From: an uncultured Alphaproteobacteria bacterium
Lineage (GTDB): Bacteria; Pseudomonadota; Alphaproteobacteria; RF32; CAG-239
Assembly (NCBI GenBank): GCA_944392835.1
Contig: CALXYB010000002.1
Location: 1-64,000 of the forward strand
Direction: 5' to 3'
Length of the DNA stretch: 64,000 bases
Numbering within the stretch: position 1 is the stretch's first letter; every line of letters begins with the position of its first letter. Made by a program: the position numbers and the translations under genes. The notes beneath the pieces were generated by a model. It saw only the letters and a list, made by a program, of their open reading frames with translations. It had not been told where the DNA came from and searched no databases. Below, in pieces: positions 8,258 to 16,977 of this stretch.

Positions 8258-8563
8258 ATGCGTATGATTGTATTTTTTGATCTTCCGACTCTGACAAAAT
8301 CTGATCGTCTGAATGCGAGTCGCTTTAGGAATTTCTTGGTAAAAGACGGTTATACAATGTTGCAATTGTCTGTTTATTCGCGAATTTGTAAGGGACAAGA
8401 TGACGTTGATAAGCACGCAAAACGTCTTAAGTCCTTGATTCCAAAGGAAGGAAGTGTTAGACTGCTTACAGTTACAGAAAAACAATATGTTTCTATGGAA
8501 ATATTGGTTGGAACCTTAAAAAAAGAGGAAGAACTTGCTGACAAACAACTCTTATTGCTCTGA
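8258..8563 (+). CDS. cas2: Cas2, spacer-acquisition subunit
   Basis: A 101-residue protein counted from the ATG at 8258, chosen because GGAGGAGA (8243-8250) sits seven bases before it and because Cas2 normally opens with a beta strand ending in D-L-P, here MRMIVFFDLP. An ATG at 8234 would add eight residues and lacks a ribosome site. Ferredoxin-like fold features FRNFLVKDGYTMLQLSVY and the tail YVSMEILVG are present. It forms the bridge between Cas1 dimers. The stop is followed after 15 bases by a long hairpin. Confidence 0.93.
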   Translation: MRMIVFFDLPTLTKSDRLNASRFRNFLVKDGYTMLQLSVYSRICKGQDDVDKHAKRLKSLIPKEGSVRLLTVTEKQYVSMEILVGTLKKEEELADKQLLLL

Positions 8564-8570
8564 TTTTTTG

Positions 8571-8614
8571 CATCAAAAGCAAATAACCTGTTGGAAAATC
8601 AACAGGTTATTTGC
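8571..8614 (-). terminator. 15-bp perfect hairpin between cas2 and the array, minus-strand terminator
   Basis: Arms 8579-8593 and 8600-8614 pair perfectly with a six-base loop. On the minus strand the stem is followed by TTTTG; on the plus strand no T-run follows. It lies five bases beyond the cas2-side repeat, exactly where transcription of the array on the minus strand should stop before running into cas2. Confidence 0.7.
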
Positions 8615-8619
8615 TATCC

Positions 8620-8853
8620 AGTATAGCATATCTGATTTGGAAAGGAAGCTATAACTAACGATTATGTGCTTTACTGCTTCATGAGAGTATAGCATATCTG
8701 ATTTGGAAAGGAAGCTATAACACTGCCGACCTTACCTCTGCATCAGCGATAAGTATAGCATATCTGATTTGGAAAGGAAGCTATAACTGTTCCGGCACCG
8801 GCACGTGTAATAGTACTAGTATAGCATATCTGATTTGGAAAGGAAGCTATAAC
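8620..8853 (-). CRISPR. CRISPR array: four identical 36-nt repeats, three 30-nt spacers
   Basis: Repeats lie at 8620-8655, 8686-8721, 8752-8787 and 8818-8853 and are identical. Spacers are 8656-8685, 8722-8751 and 8788-8817, all 30 nt. The crRNA sense is the minus strand: there the repeat begins GTTATAGCTTCCTTTCC and ends ATGCTATACT, matching the tracrRNA anti-repeat and resembling the Neisseria meningitidis layout. The repeat end TGCTATACT is an extended -10 element, so each repeat can start its own crRNA inside the next spacer. The array is short, and none of the spacers matches anything else I can see in the window. Confidence 0.97.
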
Positions 8854-8904
8854 CTGCGTCTCGGAATGTAAAATTTCTTAAAAAAATTTTGAACTTTTTG
8901 TTTT

Positions 8905-8936
8905 TATGCTCCGTTTATAAATATATACGGGGCATA
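8905..8936. other. Hairpin upstream of the macA operon
   Basis: TATGC.CCGT and ACGG.GCATA form an imperfect hairpin around an AT-rich loop, 18 bases before the macA start. It could be an operator or an mRNA leader hairpin; the function is not shown. No convincing -35/-10 pair was found around it, although TATAAA is present in the loop. Confidence 0.4.
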
Positions 8937-8953
8937 AATTTAGAGTATAGACA

Positions 8954-10132
8954 ATGATGAACCTTAAAAATTATAAAAAATTTATCTTTTATCTTCTGAT
9001 TGTTTTTGTCGGTGGAGCTTTGTTCTTTTCAGTTCATTCTTCCGGCGACGAGGTGTCTTACATTACAGATAGCGTCAAACGCCAGAATGTGCAAAAGGTG
9101 GTTAATGCTACAGGCGAAGTCCGCGCCATTGAACTGGTTACCGTCGGCGCTCAGGTTTCCGGTGAGATTGAAAAGCTTTATGTTTCTATCGGTCAAGAAG
9201 TGAAAAAAGGCGACCTTATTGCCGAAATTGATTCCACAACTCAGCAAAACGAAGTGTATATCAACAAGGCCAGATTGGAAAGTTATAATGCTCAATTAAA
9301 GGCTGCTCAGGTTTCCTTAAAAGTTGCCGAAAAACAGTATAAACGTATGCAAAGTTTGAAAAAGAAAAATGCTGCCTCAGATGAAGACCTAGAAAATGCC
9401 GAAGATGCTTATGAAACGGCGAAGTCTAAAGTTACCGAGTTGGAATCTACCATTAAGGAAACCGAAATTTCTTTAAGCACGGCTGAAACAAATTTGGGTT
9501 ATACCAAAATCACCGCGCCTTTGGACGGCACCATCGTATCTGTTCCCGTTAAGCAAGGACAAACGATTAATGCTGCTATGGATACTCCGGCAATTGTTCA
9601 AATCGCCGACCTTACACAAATGGAAATCCTGATTGAAATCTCTGAAGGCGACATCAGCAACATTAAACCAGGTGTTAAAGTTACCTACTCTATTCTGGCA
9701 GATTTAAACGATGTTTATGAAACAACTTTGCGTTCCATTGACCCCGGCTTGACGCTTCTGACAAACAATGAATATACCGAAGTTGTGGAATCAAGCGAGG
9801 CGATTTATTACTACGGACGTTTAATTGTTCCAAACCCTGAAGGCAAGCTCAGAATCGGTATGACAACACAAAATGTGATTTATGTTGAAAGTGCCGAAAA
9901 TGTTCTGACTGTTCCGGTTACCGCCATTAAAAACAGCAATGGGCAAAAATATGTTGATGTGCTTACGCCCAAAGGAGTTCAGCAACGCACAATTATTACC
10001 GGTGTTTCGGACGGCTTGAATGTTGAGGTTAAACAAGGCGTTGCCGAAGGTGATGAGATTGTGTTGGCGCAAATGTCTTCCGCCGAAATTTCAAATAAAC
10101 TCTCCAATGTCAGAGGGCCAAGAGGATTTTAG
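8954..10132 (+). CDS. macA: MacA-like periplasmic adaptor of an ABC efflux pump
   Basis: A 392-residue membrane-fusion protein. Residues 7-26 form an N-terminal anchor. Two half lipoyl/biotinyl motifs (VGAQVSGEIEKLYVSIGQEVKKGDLIAEID and the later ITAPLDGTIVSVPVKQGQTI, given by key parts) flank a long alpha-hairpin (about 95-170), followed by a beta barrel and membrane-proximal domain. It bridges the inner-membrane ABC protein to the outer-membrane channel. It is followed after two bases by macB and then a TolC-like gene, so the whole tripartite pump is one operon. The start is either of two adjacent ATGs (8954, 8957); no strong ribosome site is seen. Substrate (macrolide, peptide or other) cannot be read. 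Confidence 0.9.
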   Translation: MMNLKNYKKFIFYLLIVFVGGALFFSVHSSGDEVSYITDSVKRQNVQKVVNATGEVRAIELVTVGAQVSGEIEKLYVSIGQEVKKGDLIAEIDSTTQQNEVYINKARLESYNAQLKAAQVSLKVAEKQYKRMQSLKKKNAASDEDLENAEDAYETAKSKVTELESTIKETEISLSTAETNLGYTKITAPLDGTIVSVPVKQGQTINAAMDTPAIVQIADLTQMEILIEISEGDISNIKPGVKVTYSILADLNDVYETTLRSIDPGLTLLTNNEYTEVVESSEAIYYYGRLIVPNPEGKLRIGMTTQNVIYVESAENVLTVPVTAIKNSNGQKYVDVLTPKGVQQRTIITGVSDGLNVEVKQGVAEGDEIVLAQMSSAEISNKLSNVRGPRGF

Positions 10133-10134
10133 CC

Positions 10135-12078
10135 ATGGATAACATTATTGAACTGAAAAATATTCATAAATATTTCGGTAGTGAAAAGAATCGGGTTCAT
10201 GTCCTTAAGGGAATTAATCTGGAGATTCAAAAAGGCGATTTTGTCGCGATTATCGGACAATCTGGTTCCGGAAAATCTACCATGATGAATATTATCGGTT
10301 GCTTGGATGTGCCGACCAATGGGTCCTACAAGATTAACGGGGTTGAAGTCGGCAAAATGGGCAAAGACCAGTTGGCCGAACTTCGTTGCAAGACCTTTGG
10401 GTTCATCTTTCAGAGATATAATTTGCTCTCAAGCCTTAATGCCACGGAAAACGCAGCCTTACCGGCAATCTATTTGGGCTTGAATGCCGATGACAGAAAC
10501 GCCCGCTCGGTTGAGCTCCTGAAAAAACTTGACTTAGGCACCAAGCTCGGCAACAAGCCGAACGAGCTTTCTGGCGGTCAGCAACAACGTGTAAGTATTG
10601 CCCGCGCTTTGATGAACGGCGGTGAGATTATTCTGGCCGATGAACCAACCGGCGCTTTGGACTCCAAAAGCGGCGAAATGGTTATGGAAATCATTAAGAA
10701 TCTGCACAAACAAGGGCATACGGTCATTTTGGTTACGCATGATAGCCATATTGCCGAACAAGCCAGCCGTATTATTGAAATCAAAGACGGCGAAATTGTT
10801 TCCGATATTCGCAAAGCTGATGATTTTTATGAGCTCAAAGACAAAGTTAAGAATATTAAACGCAGCAAGCTTGATGCTTTTAAATATAGTTTTCAGGAAT
10901 CGCTTAAAATGTCTGTGCACGCTATTTTGGCCAACAAAATGCGCTCGTTGCTGACGATGCTGGGTATCATCATCGGTATTGCTTCTGTTGTGTCTGTCGT
11001 GGCGTTAGGTAATGCTTCACAAGCCAAAATTTTGGAAAAAATCAGTTCTATGGGAACAAACACCATTGATATTATGCCGGGTACGGGTTTCGGCGACATA
11101 CGTTCGGGAAAAGTTAAGACCTTAAAAGTCAGTGATTCAGATTATCTCGCCAAGCAAAGTTTTATTGACAGCTCAACACCGAGTGTTTCTGCCAGCGGAA
11201 CTTTGGTTTATGAAAACTACTCCCTAACAGCGCAACTCAGCGGTGTCGGAGCTTCGTTTTTTGATGTTAAAGGGCGCAAAATCGCGCAAGGACGTATTTT
11301 TACGCAAGATGAAGTGAATAACATTGCTTCCGTTGTCGTCATTGATAACAACACGCTAAAAGAAATGTTTTCGGACACACCGAATCCTATCGGCAAAATC
11401 ATTATCTTCAACAAAAAGCCCTTAAAAGTTATCGGCGTTACGGAAGAAGACAACAACCCCGGACCAATGTCTGATTCAATGAATATCTGGGTGCCTTATA
11501 CAACCGCAATGTATAAAATTAACGGCAGTACGGATATTAACTCCATCACGGTCAAAATCTCGGATAGAGTTAATTCGCAAGTTGCCGAATCCAGTATTGA
11601 GCATATTTTGACCTCTTTGCACGGCAAAAAAGACTTCTTTATGCGCAACAGCGATAGTATTAAACAAACGATTGAGAGCACCACAAACACAATGAAACTC
11701 CTTATAGCCAGCATTGCGGTCATATCCTTGATTGTCGGCGGTATCGGCGTAATGAATATTATGTTGGTTTCGGTTACGGAAAGAACCAAAGAGATTGGTA
11801 TTCGTATGGCTATCGGTGCCAAACAGGCGGATATTCTGCAACAGTTTTTGATTGAAGCTATTTTAATCTGTTTGGTCGGCGGATTTATGGGCGTTATGCT
11901 CTCTATGCTTATTGGTTTCGGATTTAATACTTTTTCCGAAAACTTCGGAATGATTTTTTCAACCGCATCTATCGTATTGGCTTTGGTTTGCTCTACGGCT
12001 ATCGGTATTATCTTCGGTTATATGCCGGCGAAAAATGCCTCAAACCTTAACCCGATTGATGCTTTGGCGAGTGAATGA
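10135..12078 (+). CDS. macB: MacB-like ABC efflux ATPase/permease
   Basis: A 647-residue fusion of ATPase and permease. The ATPase half has Walker A GQSGSGKST (about 42-50), signature LSGGQQQR and Walker B ILADEPTG. The permease half has one membrane span at about 275-300 (MLGIIIGIASVVSVVALG), a large periplasmic domain, and three spans at the C-terminus with the FtsX-type motif VTERTKEIGIRMAIGAK. MacB acts by mechanotransmission: ATP hydrolysis on the inner side drives substrates out through MacA and an outer-membrane channel. The gene is translationally close-coupled to its neighbours on both sides (two bases before, one after). Confidence 0.94.
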   Translation: MDNIIELKNIHKYFGSEKNRVHVLKGINLEIQKGDFVAIIGQSGSGKSTMMNIIGCLDVPTNGSYKINGVEVGKMGKDQLAELRCKTFGFIFQRYNLLSSLNATENAALPAIYLGLNADDRNARSVELLKKLDLGTKLGNKPNELSGGQQQRVSIARALMNGGEIILADEPTGALDSKSGEMVMEIIKNLHKQGHTVILVTHDSHIAEQASRIIEIKDGEIVSDIRKADDFYELKDKVKNIKRSKLDAFKYSFQESLKMSVHAILANKMRSLLTMLGIIIGIASVVSVVALGNASQAKILEKISSMGTNTIDIMPGTGFGDIRSGKVKTLKVSDSDYLAKQSFIDSSTPSVSASGTLVYENYSLTAQLSGVGASFFDVKGRKIAQGRIFTQDEVNNIASVVVIDNNTLKEMFSDTPNPIGKIIIFNKKPLKVIGVTEEDNNPGPMSDSMNIWVPYTTAMYKINGSTDINSITVKISDRVNSQVAESSIEHILTSLHGKKDFFMRNSDSIKQTIESTTNTMKLLIASIAVISLIVGGIGVMNIMLVSVTERTKEIGIRMAIGAKQADILQQFLIEAILICLVGGFMGVMLSMLIGFGFNTFSENFGMIFSTASIVLALVCSTAIGIIFGYMPAKNASNLNPIDALASE

Positions 12079-12079
12079 T

Positions 12080-13441
12080 ATGAAAAAGAATCTGACATAT
12101 ATATCTTTGTTTTGCGGAGCTTTGTTGCTGAGCGGTTGTGCGACTATCGGTGCAATGCCGACAGATGTTGCCTCGGAGCTTAATTATACCGCCGAGATTA
12201 AGGAAAGATATAAGGCGAACGAAAATTGGTGGACGCAATATAACAACGCCGAACTCAACCGCTTGGTAGATTTGGCCTTGGCAAATAACCCCGATTATCT
12301 GAAAGCCGCCATTAATATTAACAAAGAGCTATATAATTTGAATCTGGCTACTTCCGACCTCTTCCCTACGCTTTCCGGCGGGATGAATGCTTCCGGACAG
12401 CGACAAATCAGCACGAGCGATAATTTTGCCAGCAATTTTTCAGGCGAAACCGGCTTAAGCTATGAGGCTGATCTATATGGCAAAATCCGTGATTTGCAAG
12501 ACGCACAAAAATTTGAATATGAAGCAACCGTTATGGACAAAGAAAGCGCTCGTTTGAGCCTGATTAACAGTGTGGTTGATTTGTATTTTAATCTGGAATA
12601 TTTGCAAAACAGCAAGGATGTTACCCAAGAAAACATCAAAAACTATGAAGATATCCTCAAAATTACCGAAACAAAGTATAAAAGCGGCAAGATTGATAAT
12701 CTGGAATATTTGCAAACCAAACAAAGCTTGTTATCCGAACAAAATCGGCTCTTGGAGATTGAGACGCAGTTCAAAGAAATGGAAACCAGCCTGAAAAATA
12801 TTTTGAATCTTCGTCAGGAAGAGGCGCTTAACATTCAGTTCGGCAATATCTTGTCGCAAGAAAACCTCGGTGTTAATCTTGATGTTCCGGTTGCCGTCTT
12901 GGCTAATCGTCCGGACTTGCTCGCCAGCCAGTATCGTTTGGAAAAAGCATTTAAAAATCTGCAAGCCGAGAACAAAAACTGGTATCCGAATGTGTCCTTA
13001 AACGGTTTGCTCGGAACATCTTCCGACAAAGCACGCACAACTTTTGACTTTCCGTATCTGCTCGGCAGCGTATCCGTTGACCTGCCCTTCCTTGATTGGA
13101 ACAGAGTAGAAAACAATGTTAAACTTTCCGAAGCCGATTATGAAATTACAGCCATTGATTTTAAGAACACGCTAAACCAAGCCGTTAATGAGGTCGTTTA
13201 TTATTCCGCAGCTTATGGTTATGCTAATAATATTTTGAAAAATACGCAAAAGAACTATCATAATTCTCAGCAAATTACCAAATATTATCAGGAACGCTAT
13301 AATACTGGCAAAGTGGAGCTTAAGGATTATCTAGAAGCGCTTTATACCGAAAACTCCTTACGCAAAGACCTTATCTCGCAAAAATACCAGACCATTAAAT
13401 ATGAAAACTATGTTTACAAAGCTATGGCCGGAAAATATTAG
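12080..13441 (+). CDS. TolC/NodT-type outer-membrane efflux lipoprotein
   Basis: A 453-residue channel protein. The start at 12080, one base after the macB stop, gives a clean lipoprotein signal MKKNLTYISLFCGALLLSGC with lipobox LSGC; upstream in-frame starts would lie inside macB. Two repeats of the outer-membrane efflux domain follow, with ENWWTQYNNAELNRLVDLAL near the start of the mature part, the alpha-barrel helices, and VAVLANRPDLLASQYRLE in the middle, all typical of the NodT family. Acylated Cys anchors it in the outer membrane. It completes the MacA-MacB pump. Confidence 0.92.
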   Translation: MKKNLTYISLFCGALLLSGCATIGAMPTDVASELNYTAEIKERYKANENWWTQYNNAELNRLVDLALANNPDYLKAAININKELYNLNLATSDLFPTLSGGMNASGQRQISTSDNFASNFSGETGLSYEADLYGKIRDLQDAQKFEYEATVMDKESARLSLINSVVDLYFNLEYLQNSKDVTQENIKNYEDILKITETKYKSGKIDNLEYLQTKQSLLSEQNRLLEIETQFKEMETSLKNILNLRQEEALNIQFGNILSQENLGVNLDVPVAVLANRPDLLASQYRLEKAFKNLQAENKNWYPNVSLNGLLGTSSDKARTTFDFPYLLGSVSVDLPFLDWNRVENNVKLSEADYEITAIDFKNTLNQAVNEVVYYSAAYGYANNILKNTQKNYHNSQQITKYYQERYNTGKVELKDYLEALYTENSLRKDLISQKYQTIKYENYVYKAMAGKY

Positions 13442-13495
13442 CGCATTTATCATTATTTAGGATTTGGATGTTAGCATGGCGGTAAGGAGAAAGCT

Positions 13496-15067
13496 ATGTT
13501 TACACCCCCTTTGTTTGAAGATAATATTCTGCCCACCCTTTTACGCAACTTCAGTTTTTATTTTAATGACGGTTATTGGGGGTATTTCTTCTTAACCATT
13601 ATGGGCTTGGTGTTCGCACAATTTTTGTGGATTAGGCCTAAGTCTGCTTCGCTTGCTTTTCCCGATAAAATTTATCACTTCAGTCTACGTAAATATTATT
13701 TTTCTTTTGTCTTATTCATAATCTCCTTTGTCTGTTTGTGCCTTATCACATATAGCCAAGAAATGAGCCTATTTGCTAATTTTGATTTGATGAGCATCGG
13801 GACTACGGTTAATTTTGTAGAAGGCAAAGGCACGGGAATCTCTGATATTCGGTTTTCTCCGTTTGGCAATGTTGAATTAAACTTATTTTACGCCATCAGC
13901 CATAATCTTTATGTCGTAAGCGCTTTGGTCTTAGCCGAAACCTCTTTGCTTTTGTATTTATTGTATCTGTTATTTGACTTCACCCCCTCCTCCAAACGCT
14001 TATGTGCTTTGGCTTTGGTGAGTATCTATCCAGCTTTGGTTTGGGTTAACAACCCGATTTTTCCCGAAAGGTTAATGCTGATTTTTATTTGTCTCAGCTT
14101 ATTGATGCTCAAAAAATATTTAGCTAAGCCCTCTTTGGGTTATTTGATGGGGTTCTGCCTTCTAATGAATTTGGCAATCTATACCAAAGAAACCGTTATT
14201 TTGTTTTATGCCGGATTGTTAGCCGCTGATTTGTTATATTTGATTTATAGAGGTCAAATTACGCCAAATTCCTTTTTGCATCCGCTCAAAACGGCAAAGA
14301 ATCTGCCTTTGGAATATATGATGTTTTTCTCAATGCTCCTGTTTGCTTTTATTTATCTGTTGTTCGGCTTGGGAGTTAGCAGCAATCAGTATGTTTCCGC
14401 CCACTTAAACCCAGAATCTTGGAAAAAATATTATCTGGAATTTTTTATTTGCTTTTGTGCTCTTTGGGCTATCTTCTTTTCTAAAAAATCTTTCACTCTG
14501 TTATACGGGATTTTGGCTGGAGCTTGGATTATCCTTATTTTTGTGGCTTGGAAACTTGGAATCTATAATGAAAATACTGCTCCATATTACGCTATTATAT
14601 CCGGTGTTTTTGGTCTGTTTCTTGTCTTTTATGCTTTGGAAAAAAAGCTTTTGCTCTTTTTGTTCGGCGGGGCTTTCTTAGCTCTGGCAATATGGCAAAA
14701 TTATTCAATTTATCAGAAACAAAATGGCGAATCTTACCATGATGTTGCAAAATTTATCAGCTCTTTGCCTGATGAGCAGAAGCTTTTATCTATTTTTGTA
14801 AAGGACAGTCTCAATGACAAATATGAAAGCTATATTATTGATTGCTATCGTTCGGCTTATAAGTTTTATTTTCCAAATAAAAATATTGTCTTTAAAACCA
14901 ACAGCGATGCCGACTTACAAGGGAATATCTTAAAATTTCCGCTTGTTTACCAAGCCGCGCCGCAAAGCGGAGATATTTATATTTTGAATAAGATTTATAA
15001 TGAAACTTCAAACAATTATGATTTGATTTATGAAAACAAAAATTTCAGGATTTTTAAGGTAAGGTGA
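13496..15067 (+). CDS. Multi-span membrane protein, possible glycosyltransferase of the GT-C type
   Basis: A 523-residue integral membrane protein with about ten to eleven hydrophobic segments up to residue 400, then a soluble C-terminal domain of about 120 residues. A ribosome site AAGGAGAAAG precedes the ATG. The layout of many spans plus a periplasmic tail, and the early acidic loop, recall GT-C polyprenol-sugar-dependent glycosyltransferases, but no catalytic motif is certain. It is 54 bases after the efflux operon and may be transcribed with it. The function is unknown. Confidence 0.7.
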   Translation: MFTPPLFEDNILPTLLRNFSFYFNDGYWGYFFLTIMGLVFAQFLWIRPKSASLAFPDKIYHFSLRKYYFSFVLFIISFVCLCLITYSQEMSLFANFDLMSIGTTVNFVEGKGTGISDIRFSPFGNVELNLFYAISHNLYVVSALVLAETSLLLYLLYLLFDFTPSSKRLCALALVSIYPALVWVNNPIFPERLMLIFICLSLLMLKKYLAKPSLGYLMGFCLLMNLAIYTKETVILFYAGLLAADLLYLIYRGQITPNSFLHPLKTAKNLPLEYMMFFSMLLFAFIYLLFGLGVSSNQYVSAHLNPESWKKYYLEFFICFCALWAIFFSKKSFTLLYGILAGAWIILIFVAWKLGIYNENTAPYYAIISGVFGLFLVFYALEKKLLLFLFGGAFLALAIWQNYSIYQKQNGESYHDVAKFISSLPDEQKLLSIFVKDSLNDKYESYIIDCYRSAYKFYFPNKNIVFKTNSDADLQGNILKFPLVYQAAPQSGDIYILNKIYNETSNNYDLIYENKNFRIFKVR

Positions 15068-15284
15068 TTTCTTCCCTGCCGGACAGGCCATTAAAAAACC
15101 CTCCACAAGGGAGGGAATAATATTGAACCTGGGCGGGGCTGGCTTGACTGATGTCTGCGCCTGCCTCGTTTGCTTCGCTTCGCTCACCGGCATACTCCCG
15201 TCTGCCTGCAAACTCGGCCCGAACTCACTCCTGCGATTTCTTCCCTGCCGGACAGGCCATTAAAAAACCCTCCACAAGGGAGGG
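15065..15284. repeat. Direct repeat of 50 bases with terminator, period 170
   Basis: The same 50 bases occur at 15065-15114 and 15235-15284, each with CCCTCC/GGGAGGG hairpin arms. The second copy keeps the flanking A and T runs of a working terminator; in the first the T-run is lost (GGGAATAAT). The 120 bases between them are noticeably GC-rich compared with their surroundings and contain no gene. The layout resembles the terminator-bearing repeat at 1-281. Confidence 0.8.
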
Positions 15285-15290
15285 TTTTTT
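15262..15290. terminator. Bidirectional terminator between the membrane protein and tRNA-Arg
   Basis: AAAAAACCCTCC, a short loop and GGGAGGGTTTTTT form a symmetrical terminator. It can end the plus-strand operon and the minus-strand tRNA-Arg transcript. Confidence 0.8.
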
Positions 15291-15292
15291 AA

Positions 15293-15369
15293 TGGCGCAC
15301 CCGGCGGGGTTCGAACTCACAACCTTCTGATCCGTAGTCAGATGCTCTATCCAATTGAGCTACGGGTGC
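15293..15369 (-). tRNA. tRNA-Arg (ACG)
   Basis: Minus-strand class I tRNA: acceptor GCACCCG with CGGGTGC, D arm GCTCAATTGGATAGAGC, anticodon stem-loop CTGACTACGGATCAG reading ACG, T loop GTTCGAACC, discriminator G and encoded CCA (15293-15295). Confidence 0.95.
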
Positions 15370-15522
15370 ATCTGTTTTGACAACAGTGATGTTAATAGCG
15401 CGATTTATTTTTTTTTGCAAGTGTTATTTTAAATAATTTAAAAGAATTTTAATCTATTCGCCCTAAAATTCGCCTTAAGTTTGATGTAAATAAATGATAA
15501 ATCTAAATTCTTACTTGTCTTT

Positions 15523-15550
15523 TTGCAAAATAGTCTTTACAAAATAAGAT
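15523..15550 (+). promoter_or_regulatory. Candidate promoter for the 15.6 kb lipoprotein gene
   Basis: TTGCAA and TAAGAT are separated by 16 bases in an AT-rich intergenic stretch, about 57 bases before the ATG. No other element is visible in 15370-15606. Confidence 0.4.
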
Positions 15551-15606
15551 AAAAGTGTAAAAAGCTATCAGAGGTTTAACAGGTTTTCTGGAAGGTTCTT
15601 AAATCA

Positions 15607-16725
15607 ATGAAAAAAACAGCTCTCAGATTGTCAATGGTATCAGCTTTGTCGCTGATTATCAGTGCTTGTTCGTTCAGCAAAGACGCTCTGTTTCCGTCTC
15701 TTATCGGTTCCGACTCTCAGGAAGAAATTAAGGCTAACGGCACAAATGTTGTTGACCTGGATGGAAACGCATTGCCGGAACTCGGTTCTACTAATTTTGA
15801 GCCGGTTAAGGTTTCCGAAGGTGGTGAAACAGGTACATTCGTTGGTCAGAAAGTTGTTTCCTTCCGCAACGAGTTGTCTCAGTTGCAGGTTGCTATTCGT
15901 CAACATAATGAACAATTGCAAAAAATCAGAGCTTCTGTAATCAGCAATGCCCAACAGTATCATAAAACTATCGGCACAATAGAGGCTAAGTTACAAATCG
16001 GTACGACTCCGGGCAACCCGCATATGTTTGCTTTGTTGCAAAATGCTCAAAACAATATTCAGGTTATGAACTCTAATACAGATGCTATGACACAATTGGC
16101 TGCACGCGTTGCTTCTGATACAGCCATGACCTCTTATTTGTTAGACTCTATTAAATCTGCTTATGGTGTTTCCGGTGCGGTTGATGAAGACCATCGCCAG
16201 TTGAGAATCCTTGAAAACGAGACAAATCAGACGGCTATTTTGATGAATAGCTTGCTGAGCGAAGTTAACACGGATGTTATGCGGCAGCAACAATATGTTC
16301 AGACCGCCAGAAATTATATGATTGATTTGAACAATGCCATTAAGGTTGGAAGCTATGGCGTAAATAATCTTCCTTTGCCCGGCACGGTTGTCTCTCAGGG
16401 GCTTGCTTCCTTTAATGCCAGTCCGGCACAGACAAGCGGTAAACCGTTATTTGTTGCAAAGTTCAACAAAGAGAACGTACAGTATAAAGATGCGTTGAAA
16501 AGAGCTGTTACATCTACTTTGAGTAAAAAACCAAATGCTATGTTTGAGGTTGTCGCCGTCAGTCCGTTGAATGGTAAGCAATTGTCCAGCGGTAATGCTC
16601 AAAACAACGCGACTCAAATCTTTCAGGATATGATTAATATGGGTGTCAGCGCCGACAATATTATGTTGTCTGCAAAGACCAGCGCTGATGCGACTTCTTC
16701 CGAGGTTCATATCTATATTAACTAA
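15607..16725 (+). CDS. Exported lipoprotein, function unknown
   Basis: A 372-residue protein with lipoprotein signal (MKKTALRLSMVSALSLIISAC; lipobox ISAC, Cys21). The mature part has a coiled-coil-like helical region (about 85-225, with ELSQLQVAIRQHNEQLQKI) and a C-terminal alpha/beta domain of about 90 residues. The tail (QIFQDMINMGVSADNIMLSA) has the spacing of the OmpA-like fold, where a peptide after IGVS contacts peptidoglycan, but the key Asp and Arg are not evident. It stands alone between its own promoter candidate and a strong terminator. It could be an envelope-spanning protein. Confidence 0.75.
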   Translation: MKKTALRLSMVSALSLIISACSFSKDALFPSLIGSDSQEEIKANGTNVVDLDGNALPELGSTNFEPVKVSEGGETGTFVGQKVVSFRNELSQLQVAIRQHNEQLQKIRASVISNAQQYHKTIGTIEAKLQIGTTPGNPHMFALLQNAQNNIQVMNSNTDAMTQLAARVASDTAMTSYLLDSIKSAYGVSGAVDEDHRQLRILENETNQTAILMNSLLSEVNTDVMRQQQYVQTARNYMIDLNNAIKVGSYGVNNLPLPGTVVSQGLASFNASPAQTSGKPLFVAKFNKENVQYKDALKRAVTSTLSKKPNAMFEVVAVSPLNGKQLSSGNAQNNATQIFQDMINMGVSADNIMLSAKTSADATSSEVHIYIN

Positions 16726-16740
16726 GTTTAGTTACTCTTA

Positions 16741-16772
16741 AAAAAGCCCTGCTTTTTAGTAGGGCTTTTTCT
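16741..16772 (+). terminator. Terminator after the 15.6 kb lipoprotein
   Basis: AAAAAAGCCCT and AGGGCTTTTT arms around a nine-base loop, sixteen bases after the stop codon. Confidence 0.85.
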
Positions 16773-16810
16773 TTATGCGCAACATTTGTTTCTAAAAAAC
16801 AGAAAAAGCA

Positions 16811-16839
16811 TTGACAAGCATAATTTATTTGCATATATT
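16811..16839 (+). promoter_or_regulatory. Promoter of the tRNA-Ala pair
   Basis: A perfect TTGACA (16811-16816), a 17-base spacer and TATATT (16834-16839) lie directly upstream of the first tRNA-Ala, a strong housekeeping-sigma promoter. Confidence 0.8.
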
Positions 16840-16852
16840 CGGTTTGACTTTT

Positions 16853-16928
<76 letters not shown>

Positions 16929-16940
16929 TTTTTTATCAGA

Positions 16941-16962
16941 CCGGCAGCAAAGCCGGTTTTAT
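16941..16962 (+). terminator. Hairpin between the two tRNA-Ala genes
   Basis: CCGGC and GCCGG arms followed by TTTTATTTATT. It may partly terminate the first tRNA transcript or serve as a processing spacer. Confidence 0.5.
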
Positions 16963-16977
16963 TTATTGAGTTTATTC

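Noticed and set aside
8579..8614. Terminator of the cas operon on the plus strand
   Set aside because: The perfect hairpin is followed by GCTATCC on the plus strand; the T-run is only on the minus strand.
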